A stretch of 64,000 nt of DNA from Bacteroides acidifaciens (GTDB lineage Bacteria; Bacteroidota; Bacteroidia; Bacteroidales; Bacteroidaceae): contig NZ_CAEUHO010000004.1 in the NCBI RefSeq assembly GCF_903181435.1, positions 1,302,001 through 1,366,000 of the forward strand, given 5' to 3'. Position 1 is the first letter of the stretch. Each line of letters starts with the position of its first letter. The notes under the pieces were generated by a model. It worked only from the letters and a program-made list of their open reading frames with translations. It did no database searches and was not told the DNA's origin. Below, piece by piece: positions 1 to 10,029 of the stretch. A program made the translations under genes and the position numbers.

Positions 1-1283
1 TTCACAATCAGCAGGTAGTAGTACAATGAAATCACTGTATTGACCAATGCGATGAATACCAACAGGTGGAATCCTGCATTGAAAGCTGCCATGAAGATAA
101 AGAACTTGGAGAAGAATCCGGCAAACGGCGGGATACCTGCCAATGAGAACAGGGATAAAGTCATCAGGAAAGCTATTTTCGGATTCGTCTTATAAAGTCC
201 TGCATAGTCTTCGAGCGTGAACTTCTGGCTGCGTAGTGCTACGATGGTGATTACGGCAAATACACCGAGGTTGGCGGCAGCATATACAAGCACGTAATAC
301 ACTAATGCCGTCATTCCCTGTGCCGTTCCGCCGATAACGCCAAGCATGATATATCCCGCTTGTGAGATACTGGAGAATGCCATCAGACGTTTTAGGTTCT
401 GTTGGCGGATGGCGAATATATTGGCGATAGTGATAGAGGCGATAGTCACCCAATAAAGTACTTCCTGCCAGTCGTTTATCATCGGCGCGAATACTTTGAT
501 AAGGATAGCCAGCAGAACGAAAGCTGCCGAACCTTTTGAAACGACGCTCAGATAAGCGGTAACTGTACTCGGCGCACCTTCATATACGTCCGCTGTCCAC
601 AGGTGGAACGGAACGAGTGACAGCTTGAATGCCATACCCGTGAAGAAGAACACGAATGCCATAATTTGTAACGGATTTCCGTCGATATGAGCGGGAAGGT
701 CGTCAAAGTACAATGTCCCGGTAGAGCCGTAAATCATAGACAGACCGAACAGTAACAATGCGCTGGAGAAGAGGGCGGTAAGGATATATTTGGCTCCCGC
801 TTCGGCAGAGTTGTGGCGGTATTTGTCAAAGGCAATCAGAGCGGCCATCGGGATAGATGCCGTTTCCAGTCCGATAAAGAACATCAGGAAATGTCCGGCG
901 GAAATCATAAGATACATACCAAACAGGGTGGAAAGTGTCAGTACATAAAATTCTCCTTGTTTGAATGAGGTATCTTCACGTTTCATCCATTCGTGTGCCA
1001 TCAGGAAGACAATCAACGTACCTACATTCAGGATTGATTTGACAACCGTATGCATGGGTACATAATGGTACATGCCGCCGAATATGTCGCAGGCAGTTTC
1101 CGGAACAAGGTTGATAGCTGTATGAATCGCCATCAAGATGACGGGTAACATGGTGTTCAGCCGTGCCTTCCCATCATTCTTGTGTGCGTCCGGACTCATG
1201 AAGAGGTCGGCCAAAAACAGTAGTATCAGGACAACTACGAGCGACAGCTCTTCTCGCATATGTAGAAATTGTGAATAATCCAT
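1..1283 (-). CDS. nuoN: NADH-quinone oxidoreductase-like subunit N (partial, C-terminus cut by window edge)
   Basis: Antiporter-like membrane subunit of complex I, one of the proton-pumping modules. Reading the minus strand from ATG at 1283 gives an open frame of about 427 codons to the window edge. It begins [15 protein letters not shown] and is made of successive hydrophobic helices. The segments [14 protein letters not shown] and [13 protein letters not shown] are typical of the NuoN/Mrp-antiporter family. It is the last gene of the nuo operon, 38 nt behind nuoM, and that gap holds a short AT-rich direct repeat. The C-terminus lies outside the window. Assignment to NuoN rather than NuoM or NuoL rests on operon order and the family motifs; nuoL and nuoM are both present upstream. 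Confidence 0.93.
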   Translation of the reverse strand, partial: MDYSQFLHMREELSLVVVLILLFLADLFMSPDAHKNDGKARLNTMLPVILMAIHTAINLVPETACDIFGGMYHYVPMHTVVKSILNVGTLIVFLMAHEWMKREDTSFKQGEFYVLTLSTLFGMYLMISAGHFLMFFIGLETASIPMAALIAFDKYRHNSAEAGAKYILTALFSSALLLFGLSMIYGSTGTLYFDDLPAHIDGNPLQIMAFVFFFTGMAFKLSLVPFHLWTADVYEGAPSTVTAYLSVVSKGSAAFVLLAILIKVFAPMINDWQEVLYWVTIASITIANIFAIRQQNLKRLMAFSSISQAGYIMLGVIGGTAQGMTALVYYVLVYAAANLGVFAVITIVALRSQKFTLEDYAGLYKTNPKIAFLMTLSLFSLAGIPPFAGFFSKFFIFMAAFNAGFHLLVFIALVNTVISLYYYLLIV

Positions 1284-1321
1284 ATTGTTAATTTACTATT
1301 TAACGATTTACAATTTACTAT
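1284..1321. repeat. Short AT-rich tandem repeat between nuoM and nuoN
   Basis: The 13-nt word AATTTACTATTTA occurs twice, at about 1290 and 1312, so it repeats at 22 nt. The whole gap can be read as degenerate heptamers rich in TTTA. It resembles the longer heptamer element between nuoCD and nuoH. No function is evident. Confidence 0.5.
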
Positions 1322-2806
1322 TTAGGGTATCAGTTGTGAGACAACCGGCAATACGCTTTCACCAATCATGTGGCTGACCCAGAAAGGAGCCATACCCAGT
1401 CCGGCTACACAAACGATGAGGCAGATGACTGCTACACGCTCGTCCCATGTTGCGTCGGTCAGCTCGAGGTGGTGCTTGTTGGTGCAGGTTCCGTATAGAA
1501 TCTTACCTATCAGGCGCAGGATATAGACTGCTGTAATCACAATCGAAGAGCAGGCGATGATAGTCAACGCGCGATGGAATACTTCGTTGTTCTGGAAAGA
1601 ACCAACGAAGATAGTCATCTCGGCAATGAAACCACTCAGTCCCGGCAGGCCGAGGTTGGCAAGACCGGCAATCACGTAACATACGCTGAGGAACGGCATA
1701 ATCTTCATCAGACCGGCAAGCTCGCGAATGTCACGGGTGTGTGTACGTCCGTAAATCATACCGATAAGGGCGAAGAACAGGGCTGTCATCAATCCGTGCG
1801 AAAGCATCTGAAGGATAGCTCCCGTTGCAGCCGTCTGGTTCAGCATCAGGATAGCGAAGAGAACCAGTCCGCAGTGGGATACGGAAGAGTAAGCATTGAT
1901 ATATTTCAAGTCTGTCTGTACACAAGCGGAGAAAGCTCCGTAGACAACAGAGATACCTGTCAGTATCAAGAATATCCACGAAAGTTCGTTAGCAGCTTCC
2001 GGCATCAGATATATGGCAATGCGGAAACATCCGTAACCGCCCAGTTTCATTAAGACTCCTGCATGGAGCATGGATACTGCTGTCGGGGCGGAAGCGTGAC
2101 CGTCAGGGCTCCAGGTATGGAACGGGAAGAGAGCACCCAGTACGCCAAAACCGAGGAAAGTCAGCGGGAACCAAATGCATTGCTGTGCAAAAGGTATATT
2201 GTGCAGTTGTGCGATTTCGAGCAGGTTCATTGTCGTCGCTCCCGAACCGAAGTAGATTCCGAGGATTCCAATCAGCAGGAAGGCGGAACCGCCCATCAAC
2301 ATCAGTGTCAGCTTCATGGCTGCGTATTCCTTGTGTCCCGAACCCCATACGCCAATCAGCAGGTACATAGGTATCAAGGCTATTTCGTAGAACATAAACA
2401 TGGTGAACAAGTCCACGGATATAAAGAATCCGAACACTCCCATTGACAATAGGGTGAACCAAAGGAAATACTCTTTTGTCAGTGGTTGCAGACGCCAGGA
2501 AGCAAATGTTCCGGTGAATACGATGATGGCGGACAGTAACAGCATGGCTACTGAGATTCCGTCTACGCCTACCGAGTATGAGATATGAAGCGGTGCATAC
2601 CAAAGAGTGTCTGCACGGAAAAGCATTTCTGCTGTGTTTCCGGCACTACGTTCTCCCAAATACATGAATGTCAGTACGACAGAGGCTATCAGGAGTGCCG
2701 ATGCGCCAGTAACCATAACCCCACGGATGGCTTTTATTCCTCGTGCTGCCCAAAGTCCGGCCAGCATCAGGATGGGGATAAGTACGAATATTGATAAGAA
2801 ATTCAT
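1322..2806 (-). CDS. nuoM: NADH-quinone oxidoreductase-like subunit M
   Basis: Proton-translocating membrane subunit of complex I, 494 aa, the usual length for NuoM. The sequence is almost entirely transmembrane helices. It carries the family segments MFYEIALIPMYLLIG, with the conserved membrane glutamate, FHTWSPDGHASAPTAVSML, and YSSVSHCGLVLF. It lies in the operon between nuoL, 13 nt upstream, and nuoN. The ATG at 2806 starts a hydrophobic first helix directly. Electrons come from the peripheral arm encoded by nuoB, nuoCD and nuoI; no nuoEFG is present in the cluster. Confidence 0.96.
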   Translation of the reverse strand: MNFLSIFVLIPILMLAGLWAARGIKAIRGVMVTGASALLIASVVLTFMYLGERSAGNTAEMLFRADTLWYAPLHISYSVGVDGISVAMLLLSAIIVFTGTFASWRLQPLTKEYFLWFTLLSMGVFGFFISVDLFTMFMFYEIALIPMYLLIGVWGSGHKEYAAMKLTLMLMGGSAFLLIGILGIYFGSGATTMNLLEIAQLHNIPFAQQCIWFPLTFLGFGVLGALFPFHTWSPDGHASAPTAVSMLHAGVLMKLGGYGCFRIAIYLMPEAANELSWIFLILTGISVVYGAFSACVQTDLKYINAYSSVSHCGLVLFAILMLNQTAATGAILQMLSHGLMTALFFALIGMIYGRTHTRDIRELAGLMKIMPFLSVCYVIAGLANLGLPGLSGFIAEMTIFVGSFQNNEVFHRALTIIACSSIVITAVYILRLIGKILYGTCTNKHHLELTDATWDERVAVICLIVCVAGLGMAPFWVSHMIGESVLPVVSQLIP

Positions 2807-2819
2807 ATCGTTCTGTGCT

Positions 2820-4709
2820 TTATAAGATTAATAGTAAGATAAGTGCCAGTGCACCGCAAAGGAACACATATGCATATTGCTGTACCTGACCGCTTTGCAA
2901 ACCGCGGATTTCGTCGCTTGTGGTATTGGTAGCCCATGCCAGGAAGTCAAAGAATCCATCTATTACATGACGGTCAAACCATGCGATAGGAGTAGAGATG
3001 CAGCGGAAGATAATCTTATGCGTAATGAACTGGTATATATCATCAATATAGAAACGATTATAAGCAGCCTTGTGCAATCCCTTGAACTGCTTTGCCAGTG
3101 AATCGGCAACAGGCTGTTTGGCATTCTTATACATCCAAGTCGCGATTGCAATAGAAATAATGGCAATAACGACGCTTGTGATAGCTACCGACGGGTCGAG
3201 ATGGATTGAGTAAGACTCACCGTTCGAACTGATGAAATGTCCGAAAGGAATAAATCCGGCACCACAGGTAACGGCTGCCAGGAACATCAATGGGAATGTC
3301 ATAGCCAACGGACTTTCATGGGGCGTGTGGTGAGCATGAAGCTCTTTATTTTCCTTGCCCCAGAAGATGCCGTAGTAAAGGCGGAACATATAGAAAGCAG
3401 TCATTGCGGCAATTACCGTCATCACCCACCCCATTACAGGACTGTATTGGAAGCAGGCAGCCAAAATCTCATCTTTCGAGAAGAAACCGGAGAACGGGGG
3501 GATACCTGCAATGGCAAGGCAGGCAATCAGGAATGTCCAGTGAGTGACAGGCATATATTTGCGTAATCCGCCCATGGCTGACATCTCATTGGAGTGTACC
3601 GCATGAATGATGCTACCTGCGCCCAGGAAGAGCAATGCTTTGAACATGGCGTGTGTGAAAAGGTGGAACATGGATGCCATGTATCCCAATCCGCCTTCGT
3701 GTGGGTTTATCGAAGTACAAACGCCTAAAGCTACCATCATAAAACCAATCTGAGAGATAGTAGAGAAAGCGAGTACCCGCTTGATATCCGATTGTACACA
3801 AGCTACACTTGCTGCATAGAAAGCGGTGAATGCCCCCACCCAGGCTACCATATGCAATGTATTCGGAGCATAAGCAATGAAAAGCGGGAACATACGTGCC
3901 ACCAGATAAACTCCGGCAACTACCATCGTAGCCGCGTGAATCAAAGCGCTGACCGGAGTAGGGCCTTCCATTGCGTCGGGCAACCATATATGCAATGGGA
4001 ACATCGCACTTTTACCGGCACCGCCCACGAACATCAATCCGAGAGCTAACGGAAGCATGGCAGCTCCACCGCTGACCAACGATACCGTATCCGGAGTGAA
4101 ACCGAACGTTCCGCCATAATATCCGTAAATCAGGATACCGAGCAGGAAGCCCAAGTCGGCAAAACGAGTGACAATAAATGCTTTCTTTGAAGCGGAGATT
4201 GCAGCAGGTTTTGTATAGTAGAATCCGATTAATAAATAAGAACTTACACCCACCAATTCCCAAAAGAGATACATTTGGAAGATGTTTGTCGCTACTACCA
4301 GTCCCAGCATAGACATGGTAAACAGGGAGAGGAAAGCGTAGTAACGTTGAAAACCAGTCTCGCCTTTCATGTAGCCGAAGGAGTAGATATGCACCATCAG
4401 TGACACGGTAGAGATGACAATCAACATCATCACAGATATAGGATCGAGCAGGATGCCCAGGTCGAAGTGTAATGTCTCTGTAAAAGGAAGCCACGTGAAA
4501 TTGTAAGGTATCAATGTGGCAAATGTTCCGTCTTCCAGCCGTGGGGCGGAGAAATATTGGAAAGCAGTCACATAAGACAGTACTGCTACCGTTCCCAGTA
4601 TCAGAGTACCGATGGTACCCGCTGTCCGATGCGACATCCATTTTCCCCCGATTCCCAATATGAGAAAGGAGAAGAAAGGAAGAAGGAGTATTAGAATTGT
4701 TAGTTCCAT
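2820..4709 (-). CDS. nuoL: NADH-quinone oxidoreductase-like subunit L
   Basis: Largest antiporter-like membrane subunit of complex I, 629 aa, full length for NuoL and including the C-terminal extension that forms the lateral helix. Diagnostic segments are FWELVGVSSYLLIGFYY, LPDAMEGPTPVSALIHAAT, with the conserved lysine and histidine region, and FSTISQIGFMM. It is followed after 13 nt by nuoM and separated from nuoK by 108 nt. That gap contains a small hairpin (GTGGCA/TGCCAC near 4804-4818) and no gene. Confidence 0.97.
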   Translation of the reverse strand: MELTILILLLPFFSFLILGIGGKWMSHRTAGTIGTLILGTVAVLSYVTAFQYFSAPRLEDGTFATLIPYNFTWLPFTETLHFDLGILLDPISVMMLIVISTVSLMVHIYSFGYMKGETGFQRYYAFLSLFTMSMLGLVVATNIFQMYLFWELVGVSSYLLIGFYYTKPAAISASKKAFIVTRFADLGFLLGILIYGYYGGTFGFTPDTVSLVSGGAAMLPLALGLMFVGGAGKSAMFPLHIWLPDAMEGPTPVSALIHAATMVVAGVYLVARMFPLFIAYAPNTLHMVAWVGAFTAFYAASVACVQSDIKRVLAFSTISQIGFMMVALGVCTSINPHEGGLGYMASMFHLFTHAMFKALLFLGAGSIIHAVHSNEMSAMGGLRKYMPVTHWTFLIACLAIAGIPPFSGFFSKDEILAACFQYSPVMGWVMTVIAAMTAFYMFRLYYGIFWGKENKELHAHHTPHESPLAMTFPLMFLAAVTCGAGFIPFGHFISSNGESYSIHLDPSVAITSVVIAIISIAIATWMYKNAKQPVADSLAKQFKGLHKAAYNRFYIDDIYQFITHKIIFRCISTPIAWFDRHVIDGFFDFLAWATNTTSDEIRGLQSGQVQQYAYVFLCGALALILLLIL

Positions 4710-4817
4710 ACAGTTTTATTTAATTACTTGTTTTATTATTACTTATATTATAATATCTCACAAATTCATCCGTCCGTCTATTCATCCGAATGAAAACCTG
4801 GAAGTGGCACCTTGCCA

Positions 4818-5132
4818 CTACCATTTCAAGTCGTCGAGGTTGCGGACTTGGATGCTTCGGAGATTACGGTAGATATTGATCATGATGGCGATAGCTATTG
4901 CAGTTTCCGCGGCTGAGATGGCGATGGAGAACAGTGCAAAGAAATAACCTTCCATTCCTCCCGGGAAGAGAAAACGATTGAACACGGCGAAGTTGATGTC
5001 CGTGGCGTTCAGCATTAACTCTACGGAAATCAGGATAGCCAGCGTGTTACGGCGGGTAAAGAATCCATAGATTCCTGCAAACATCATGATGGTAGAGACT
5101 ACCAGATAATATTCCATGTGTATCATATTCAA
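4818..5132 (-). CDS. nuoK: NADH-quinone oxidoreductase-like subunit K
   Basis: Small three-helix membrane subunit of complex I, 104 aa against about 100 in the family. Conserved acidic residues sit in the membrane in the segments ISVELMLNATDINF and ISAAETAIAIAIMI, as in other NuoK proteins, where these glutamates take part in proton transfer. The ATG at 5132 gives MNMIHMEYYLVV; a second methionine at residue 6 is an alternative start. It lies in the nuo operon, 30 nt after nuoJ. Confidence 0.95.
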   Translation of the reverse strand: MNMIHMEYYLVVSTIMMFAGIYGFFTRRNTLAILISVELMLNATDINFAVFNRFLFPGGMEGYFFALFSIAISAAETAIAIAIMINIYRNLRSIQVRNLDDLKW

Positions 5133-5162
5133 TTCAATGTTTGATAGTTAATACTTTCGTTC

Positions 5163-5675
5163 TTATCTCTTTCGGGCAATCATGATACCACCGATGATAC
5201 AAGCTAGTAATAAGATACTGACTGCTTCGAAAGGCAATACATAGCCGTATTTGTCACTACTCAGCAAGGCATGTCCGATAGCGTGGATGTTTATCTCCTG
5301 CGGGGCAAGGTTCGCTGTCTGCATAAAGTTATGTTTCAGCGTGATAAACAGGATAATTGCCAAGCCGGCAACCATTGTAAAAAGTCCTGCCAGGAACCTG
5401 CTTCGTTTTAGTTTCTCGGCTCGGTCGCCCTCGCCACTGGTCAGCAGGATGGAGAATACATAAAGCACAACGATACCACCAGCGTAAACCATAATTTGGA
5501 CGGAGCCTAAAAAGGTGTAGCCCAGCAAGAAGTAGATGCCGGCCGTGCCGAAGAGCACGAAGAGCAGGTAAGTAGCCGAGCGGACAATACGTTGGGTAGT
5601 CACCGTCATGATGGACATAGCAGTAATAAATGCTGCCAAAAAGTAGAATACTACTGTTTCAAGAGTTGCTCCCAT
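5163..5675 (-). CDS. nuoJ: NADH-quinone oxidoreductase-like subunit J
   Basis: Membrane subunit of complex I, 170 aa, within the family range. Five hydrophobic helices are visible. The conserved helix-3 segment LGSVQIMVYAGGIVVLYVF is intact; in solved complexes it undergoes conformational change during coupling. It starts 2 nt after the nuoI stop and is clearly co-transcribed. The C-terminus ends in a short basic tail (IMIARKR). Confidence 0.95.
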   Translation of the reverse strand: MGATLETVVFYFLAAFITAMSIMTVTTQRIVRSATYLLFVLFGTAGIYFLLGYTFLGSVQIMVYAGGIVVLYVFSILLTSGEGDRAEKLKRSRFLAGLFTMVAGLAIILFITLKHNFMQTANLAPQEINIHAIGHALLSSDKYGYVLPFEAVSILLLACIIGGIMIARKR

Positions 5676-5677
5676 AT

Positions 5678-6166
5678 CTAAACTTCTTTTTTCTTTTCTA
5701 TTACTTTACTACCGTCATGATTCAGTTTCAAGACGAGCTTGGAACGGTCGAATACTGCATGCTCGAAGTTCTGGTCGAACATGATAGCATCGTGCGGACA
5801 AGCATTTACACAAAGTTGGCAGAATATACAAGCGCCCAGGTCATATTCATAGGTCGCCAGGATTTTCTTCTTCTTGCCGTCTTCTGTTTCAATCGTTTCG
5901 CTGGTCACTTTGATTGTGTCGTTCGGACAAGCCATCTGACATAATCCGCAGGCAACACAGCGATGTTCATTATTCTCATTGTGGGGCATGTTCAGCGTTC
6001 CGCGGAACCGGTCGAACATCTTCAGCTCCTTCCGGTTTTCGGGATATTGCTCGGTCACTTTCTTGCGGAAGTAAACCTTGATGCTGGTTTTCATACCCGT
6101 TGCCAGTGTACTGATGCCATGCACCAGACCACCTAAGTACGTATATTTTTTATCTTTATATTCCAT
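5678..6166 (-). CDS. nuoI: NADH-quinone oxidoreductase-like subunit I (2x[4Fe-4S] ferredoxin-like)
   Basis: Peripheral-arm subunit carrying two [4Fe-4S] clusters, 162 aa. Both cysteine motifs are complete: CVACGLCQMACP around residue 72 and CIFCQLCVNACP around residue 112. The protein passes electrons toward cluster N2 in NuoB. Because nuoE, nuoF and nuoG are absent from this cluster, NuoI is the likely docking point for an electron donor other than NADH, such as reduced ferredoxin or flavodoxin; that is inference from related eleven-subunit complexes. Its neighbours are nuoH and nuoJ. Confidence 0.96.
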   Translation of the reverse strand: MEYKDKKYTYLGGLVHGISTLATGMKTSIKVYFRKKVTEQYPENRKELKMFDRFRGTLNMPHNENNEHRCVACGLCQMACPNDTIKVTSETIETEDGKKKKILATYEYDLGACIFCQLCVNACPHDAIMFDQNFEHAVFDRSKLVLKLNHDGSKVIEKKKEV

Positions 6167-6177
6167 AATCTAATCTG

Positions 6178-7254
6178 CTAGAAGTGAAAGCCGAAGGCTA
6201 CGCAACATGCCATTAATAATAGATTTACCATAGAAATAGGAACCAGGTACTTCCATTCCAGATTCAGAATCTGGTCGATACGTAGACGGGGGAATGTCCA
6301 TTTAATCCACATCAGCAGGAATACCACAAAGAACGCTTTGCCGAAGAACCAGATAAATCCGGGGATATAATCCATTACGGCATTAAATCCGTCCAAACCG
6401 ACGATGTGCAACGGCATCCATCCTCCCAGGAAAATGGTGGCAGCAACACTGGCTACGATAAACAGGTTCAAGTATTCTGCCAGATAGAAGAAACCGAAAC
6501 CCATACCGGAATATTCGGTGTGGTATCCGGCAGTCAGCTCACTTTCCGCTTCGGGAAGGTCGAACGGACCACGGTTACATTCGGCGTTTCCGGCAATCAG
6601 GTAGATGATAAAGGCAATCACGGCGGGGATATGTCCCTTGAAGATAAACCAGCCATTGGCTTGCCCTTCCACAATTTCAGAAAACTGCATGGTTCCCATC
6701 AACACGACCATTGTCATAATGCTCATACCAACAGAGAGCTCATAACTGATAATCTGCGCGCCACTTCGCATAGCACCAATCAGAGAGAACTTATTGTTAC
6801 TACCCCAACCGGCAAGCAAAATACCAACTACTTCGATGCTGGAAGCTGCCAACAGAAAGAATACCCCTACATTGAAATTCAGAATTTCCGCTCCCTTATT
6901 AAAAGGAATACAAGAGAAAGTAAGGAACGAGGCGATAATCACCATGAACGGAGCCAGATTGTAGAGGAAATGGTCGGCACCTTTTGGCATGAAAATTTCC
7001 TTGGTCATCATTTTGAGCACGTCGCATACTACTTGGATAGAACCCCATTTGCCCACCCGGTTCGGACCGAGACGACACTGGAAGAACCCGCAGACCTTGC
7101 GCTCCATGTAAATCAATATGATAGCGAGGATGGCATACAATGCAACAATGCACACGCCGACAGCCACACATTCTATAAATACAGCCACTCCCTCAGGCAT
7201 AATGGAGAGAAGCAGCTCATGTATCCAATTTGTTACTATACTAAAGTCGAACAT
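6178..7254 (-). CDS. nuoH: NADH-quinone oxidoreductase-like subunit H
   Basis: Membrane subunit joining the peripheral and membrane arms of complex I and forming much of the quinone channel; 358 aa, normal for the family. Conserved segments visible are [20 protein letters not shown] near residue 50, [20 protein letters not shown] near residue 230, and [15 protein letters not shown]. It is preceded by a 93-nt gap after nuoCD that contains a heptamer-type repeat element, and followed after 11 nt by nuoI. Confidence 0.97.
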   Translation of the reverse strand: MFDFSIVTNWIHELLLSIMPEGVAVFIECVAVGVCIVALYAILAIILIYMERKVCGFFQCRLGPNRVGKWGSIQVVCDVLKMMTKEIFMPKGADHFLYNLAPFMVIIASFLTFSCIPFNKGAEILNFNVGVFFLLAASSIEVVGILLAGWGSNNKFSLIGAMRSGAQIISYELSVGMSIMTMVVLMGTMQFSEIVEGQANGWFIFKGHIPAVIAFIIYLIAGNAECNRGPFDLPEAESELTAGYHTEYSGMGFGFFYLAEYLNLFIVASVAATIFLGGWMPLHIVGLDGFNAVMDYIPGFIWFFGKAFFVVFLLMWIKWTFPRLRIDQILNLEWKYLVPISMVNLLLMACCVAFGFHF

Positions 7255-7260
7255 ATTTAA

Positions 7261-7345
7261 TTAGTGTTTAGTGTTTAATGATTAGTAATTAACATATTGA
7301 TGCATTCTTTTCCGTTAATCGTTCATCACTAAACGTTAATCGTTA
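7261..7345. repeat. Heptamer-built inverted repeat between nuoCD and nuoH
   Basis: One arm reads as 7-nt units TTAGTGT, TTAGTGT, TTAATGA, TTAGTAA. The other arm reads GTTAATC, GTTCATC, ACTAAAC, GTTAATC. The arms are roughly complementary, so the transcript could fold into a long imperfect hairpin inside the nuo operon. No T-tract follows, so it is unlikely to be a simple terminator. Confidence 0.6.
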
Positions 7346-7347
7346 AC

Positions 7348-8940
7348 TTACCGGTCTATATCCGGAACCACATAGTCCAGCGTTCCGCCAATGGCAATCA
7401 GGTCGGCAATCTTCGCTCCACGACAGATCGTGTCGATGGCGGCTACAAGCGGCAGCCCCGTGGCACGATAGTGCAGGCGATACGGCATCTTGTCACCCTG
7501 GCTTTCGAGGAAAACACCGAATTCACCGCGGCTTCCTTCCACAGCAGCATAGTAGCTGCCTTCGGGAACACGGATGATAGGTTTCATCTTCTCCTGATAC
7601 GGCCCTTCGGGGATATTATCTATTAATTGCTCAATGATGTTCAGACTTTCCATGATTTCGTCCATACGCACCAGATAGCGGGCGAAGCAGTCGCCTTCCG
7701 TATAAATGATTTCTTTGAAATCCACTTTGTCATATACACCGTACGGTATCCGCTTGCGCACGTCGCAGGCCCAGCCCGAAGCACGGCCTGTACCACCGGT
7801 GCAACCGAAAGAAATAGCATCCTCGCGACTTAGTACACCCACGCCTTTCATACGGCTTTGAGCAATGATATTGCCTGTGAATATATCGTGATATTCGTGA
7901 ATAATACCTCTCATATACGGAATAAATTCTTTCACCCGTTTGACGAAGTTCGGGTGAAGGTCAGCCTGTACACCGCCAATCGTATTGTAGTTCATAATCA
8001 AGCGTCCGCCACAAGTCTCCTCAAAAATATCAAGAATCTTTTCACGGTCACGGAATCCGTAGAAGAAAGCCGTCAGTGCTCCGAGGTCCATGGCAAGGGC
8101 GGAAAAGAATAACAGGTGAGAGTCGATACGTTGCAACTCATCCATAATCGTACGGATATATTGTACACGCTCGCTGACTTCGATACCCATCGCCTTCTCG
8201 ATGCACATACATAATGCATGCCGGTTCTGATGCGCACCCAAATAATCAAGACGATCTGTAAGAGCCAATGTCTGAGGATAGGTAAGACTCTCGTTCATCT
8301 TCTCGATACCCCGATGGATATATCCGCAGTTTGCGTCAATCTTACGGATGATTTCACCTTCGAGAGAAACACGGAAACGCATTACACCGTGAGTTGCAGG
8401 GTGTTGCGGGCCGATATTGACTACGTATTCTTCTTCTCCGAAGAGTTTTGTTTCTTTGTTTTTGATTGTTCCGTCCGGGTTGAGTTCTATTTCCTGAGTC
8501 GTGTCGAACGTTTCCTCATTGGTCATGCAGAGCGGATTATCTTTTTCCGGATCATTGTCTTTGCGCATCGGATAACCTATCCAGTCGTTACGCAGATACA
8601 GACGACGCATATCGGGATGACCGATAAAGGTGATGCCGTAATAATCGAAAACTTCGCGTTCGTAGAAGTCTGCTATCTTCCATATATCGCTGACAGACGG
8701 TATTTCCGGCAAGTCACGGTTGGTTGTCGCAGTTTTCAGCGCCATCCGTTCGCCCGTGACGGTAGATTCCAGATGATAGACTACGCCTAAACCGCGGAGT
8801 TTCTCCGGAGCGTCTTTCTCATCCGCTGCTCCCCAGTCCATGCCGGTGAGGCTTTCGAGAAAGTCCATCTGCTTTTCATTTCGCAAGCGCAGCATCTCGT
8901 CGTGTAATGCTGCAGGAGCTATAAATTGTATTTCTTGCAT
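7348..8940 (-). CDS. nuoCD: NADH-quinone oxidoreductase-like fused subunit C/D
   Basis: Fusion of the 30-kDa (NuoC) and 49-kDa (NuoD) subunits, 530 aa. The NuoC part covers about residues 1-150, with the segment DFYEREVFDYYGITFIGHP. The NuoD part begins near residue 165 with YVVNIGPQHPATHGVMRF, followed by GYIHRGIEKM, and ends DYVVPDIDR. NuoD forms the quinone-reduction site together with NuoB. The same fusion is known in enterobacteria. It lies 27 nt downstream of nuoB and 93 nt upstream of nuoH. Confidence 0.97.
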   Translation of the reverse strand: MQEIQFIAPAALHDEMLRLRNEKQMDFLESLTGMDWGAADEKDAPEKLRGLGVVYHLESTVTGERMALKTATTNRDLPEIPSVSDIWKIADFYEREVFDYYGITFIGHPDMRRLYLRNDWIGYPMRKDNDPEKDNPLCMTNEETFDTTQEIELNPDGTIKNKETKLFGEEEYVVNIGPQHPATHGVMRFRVSLEGEIIRKIDANCGYIHRGIEKMNESLTYPQTLALTDRLDYLGAHQNRHALCMCIEKAMGIEVSERVQYIRTIMDELQRIDSHLLFFSALAMDLGALTAFFYGFRDREKILDIFEETCGGRLIMNYNTIGGVQADLHPNFVKRVKEFIPYMRGIIHEYHDIFTGNIIAQSRMKGVGVLSREDAISFGCTGGTGRASGWACDVRKRIPYGVYDKVDFKEIIYTEGDCFARYLVRMDEIMESLNIIEQLIDNIPEGPYQEKMKPIIRVPEGSYYAAVEGSRGEFGVFLESQGDKMPYRLHYRATGLPLVAAIDTICRGAKIADLIAIGGTLDYVVPDIDR

Positions 8941-8967
8941 AAATCAAATTAAATTAAGAACGTAGAG

Positions 8968-9570
8968 TCATTCTTCATTTTTTATATAATCCGGTTTCTT
9001 CTCTTTCCTGTTTACTCCACCAAAGAACTTTTCTATTTTCACTTTGCGTTGCAACTGCATCATGCCATAATAGAAAGCTTCGGGACGCGGCGGACATCCG
9101 GGGATATATACATCTACCGGAAGAATCTTGTCCACTCCGTTCACCACATGGTAGGACTTCTTGAAAGGACCGCCGCTGACAGCACATCCGCCTACGGCAA
9201 CCACATATTTCGGGTCGGGCATCTGGTCGTACAGACGTTTCAGTACCGGAGCCATCTTGTTCGTGATTGTTCCGCATACCATAATCATGTCGGCCTGGCG
9301 CGGACTGGCACGGGCTACTTCAAACCCGAAGCGGGCCATATCATAACGCGCGGCACCCAGTGCCATAAATTCGATACCGCAACAACTGGTAGCGAAAGTA
9401 AGCGGCCACAGCGAATTGCTGCGTCCCCAGTTGATAAAGTCATCAAGAACTCCGAGAGCGACGTTTGCCCCTCCTGCATTAAGTTCCCTGACCAACTTTT
9501 CCAATGATTCATTGTCGATGAACTCCTCATACGGAATTGATTTTATTTTTGGCTTTTTGGTTATTTCCAT
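8968..9570 (-). CDS. nuoB: NADH-quinone oxidoreductase-like subunit B (cluster N2)
   Basis: Peripheral-arm subunit that holds the terminal [4Fe-4S] cluster N2, which donates electrons to quinone; 200 aa. The ligand cysteines are all present: the tandem pair in [11 protein letters not shown], the single one in [15 protein letters not shown] and the one in [11 protein letters not shown]. The start at 9570 overlaps the 3' end of nuoA by 10 nt, which indicates translational coupling. The C-terminal tail is lysine-rich and poorly conserved. Confidence 0.97.
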   Translation of the reverse strand: MEITKKPKIKSIPYEEFIDNESLEKLVRELNAGGANVALGVLDDFINWGRSNSLWPLTFATSCCGIEFMALGAARYDMARFGFEVARASPRQADMIMVCGTITNKMAPVLKRLYDQMPDPKYVVAVGGCAVSGGPFKKSYHVVNGVDKILPVDVYIPGCPPRPEAFYYGMMQLQRKVKIEKFFGGVNRKEKKPDYIKNEE

Positions 9571-9911
9571 TCCAAAGCTCCTTTCCTCCAGGCATAAGCA
9601 AGACCCAGAACTAGAATGATAAAGAAGAAGAGAATACTAATAAGTCCCTGTGGTCCCATGTCGCGCATGACCACTGCCCACGGAAACAGGAAAGCTGTTT
9701 CAACGTCGAACATCAGGAACAGGATAGCAAACAAGTAGTAACCTACACGGAACTGCATCCATGATTTACCACGTGTCGGTATACCACATTCGTAAGCTTC
9801 AAACTTTTGCACATTGTACGAACGGGGTGAAATAGCACGTGAAAGAGCTATCACTACACCGACAAAAGCAAGCGCTGTCAGTAAAACAACAACTAAAAAT
9901 GTAAAATTCAT
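9561..9911 (-). CDS. nuoA: NADH-quinone oxidoreductase-like subunit A
   Basis: First gene of the nuo operon; small membrane subunit with three helices, 116 aa. The segments [16 protein letters not shown] and [16 protein letters not shown] are the NuoA signatures. The 3' end overlaps nuoB. The 118-nt leader up to position 10029 contains a G/C-rich patch near 9970, but I could not find a clear TAnnTTTG box there, so the operon promoter is not assigned. Confidence 0.96.
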   Translation of the reverse strand: MNFTFLVVVLLTALAFVGVVIALSRAISPRSYNVQKFEAYECGIPTRGKSWMQFRVGYYLFAILFLMFDVETAFLFPWAVVMRDMGPQGLISILFFFIILVLGLAYAWRKGALEWK

Positions 9912-10029
9912 AATTCAATAGCTGTTTAGATTGAATATTATAGAAATAAACAACTGGATTATCCACCCTCTGGGGGACGAAACCAACTGTAATATAAGTG
10001 ACGGGTTAAAAAGCCGACTGTACTGTCGT

